Below are positions 5,306 through 5,474 of a DNA stretch of 5,474 nt, in pieces; the stretch's first letter is position 1, and every line of letters starts with the position of its first letter. The DNA is from a bacterium (GTDB lineage Bacteria; Verrucomicrobiota; Verrucomicrobiia; Limisphaerales; UBA11358): NCBI GenBank assembly GCA_021781185.1, contig JAJXXI010000217.1, positions 1 through 5,474 of the forward strand. Direction: 5' to 3'. The notes beneath the pieces were generated by a model. The model ran no database searches, had not been told where the DNA came from, and worked only from the letters and a program-made list of their open reading frames with translations. The translations under genes and the position numbers were made by a program.

Positions 5306-5474
5306 GTGCCTATTTTGAGTTACATCCTGACCGCGCTGGGCGCGTATCTGCTCGGCTCGATCCCGTTCGGCTTTCTCGTGGCGAAGGCGAAGGGCGTGGA
5401 CATCCGCGCCGTCGGCAGTGGCAACATCGGCGCGACGAACGCCATGCGCGTGCTCGGCAAGCCGACGGGCATCG
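5306..5474 (+). CDS. plsY: Glycerol-3-phosphate acyltransferase PlsY, N-terminal part (3' truncated by window)
   Basis: The first 56 residues are present. PlsY is an integral inner-membrane enzyme that transfers an acyl group from acyl-phosphate to sn-glycerol-3-phosphate, giving lysophosphatidic acid, the first step of phospholipid synthesis in the PlsX/PlsY pathway. Visible features are a first membrane segment ([23 protein letters not shown], residues 3-25) containing the conserved GSIPFG turn, then the family's first catalytic/substrate loop [12 protein letters not shown] at 37-48. Full-length proteins are about 190-220 residues with five membrane spans; the remainder runs past the window. 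GTG at 5306 is preferred: an in-frame TAG lies at 5294-5296, and the alternative TTG at 5315 would trim the first membrane segment only slightly. No Shine-Dalgarno sequence precedes it. It diverges from the kinase gene across 129 bp. Confidence 0.95.
   Translation, partial: MPILSYILTALGAYLLGSIPFGFLVAKAKGVDIRAVGSGNIGATNAMRVLGKPTGI

Noticed and set aside
1..5474. CRISPR array, toxin-antitoxin, retron or other defence locus
   Set aside because: No regularly spaced direct repeats with unique spacers and no reverse transcriptase, nuclease, toxin or integrase motifs were found in any frame.

Overview
The window looks like chromosomal DNA of a free-living, Gram-negative-type bacterium of moderate to high GC. 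A Verrucomicrobiota (Pedosphaera/Limisphaerales-like) origin is my tentative guess. It rests on the plant-polysaccharide enzymes with a discoidin-type domain, the wide repeat-rich intergenic space, and a large gene-spacing palindrome of a kind I associate with that group. Nothing in the window proves the taxonomy.

Layout: (1) 1-777, plus strand: the 3' end of a GH127/DUF1680-like glycosidase (beta-L-arabinofuranosidase type) with a C-terminal F5/8 type C (discoidin) domain. (2) 868-1200, plus strand: a stranded fragment of a GH78 alpha-L-rhamnosidase catalytic domain, almost certainly a pseudogene. (3) 1456-1530: an intact tRNA-Val(GAC) with encoded CCA. (4) 1531-2386: about 850 bases with no convincing gene, holding several hairpins, clustered short direct repeats and an imperfect 21-bp tandem repeat. 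(5) 2387-3421, minus strand: a complete Gfo/Idh/MocA NAD(P)-dependent oxidoreductase resembling UDP-GlcNAc 3-dehydrogenases. (6) 3422-3715: a spacer with an 89-bp imperfect palindrome and a small hairpin. (7) 3716-5176, minus strand: a 486-residue protein joining an N-terminal ATP-cone to a uridine-kinase-like P-loop kinase. (8) 5177-5305: a divergent promoter region. (9) 5306 to the window end, plus strand: the start of plsY, glycerol-3-phosphate acyltransferase.

The left part is the degraded edge of a plant cell-wall (arabinan/rhamnogalacturonan-like) degradation locus. The right part is housekeeping: nucleoside phosphorylation, nucleotide-sugar oxidation and phospholipid synthesis. The kinase and plsY diverge from a 129-bp region. 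In it the best sigma70-like promoters place both transcription starts at or within about two bases of the start codons, and neither gene has a Shine-Dalgarno sequence, so leaderless mRNAs are plausible.

I see no CRISPR array, intact transposase, toxin-antitoxin pair or defence system. The most notable items are the ATP-cone/kinase fusion, the palindromic element at 3527-3615, the GH78 relic and the apparently leaderless divergent promoter pair.
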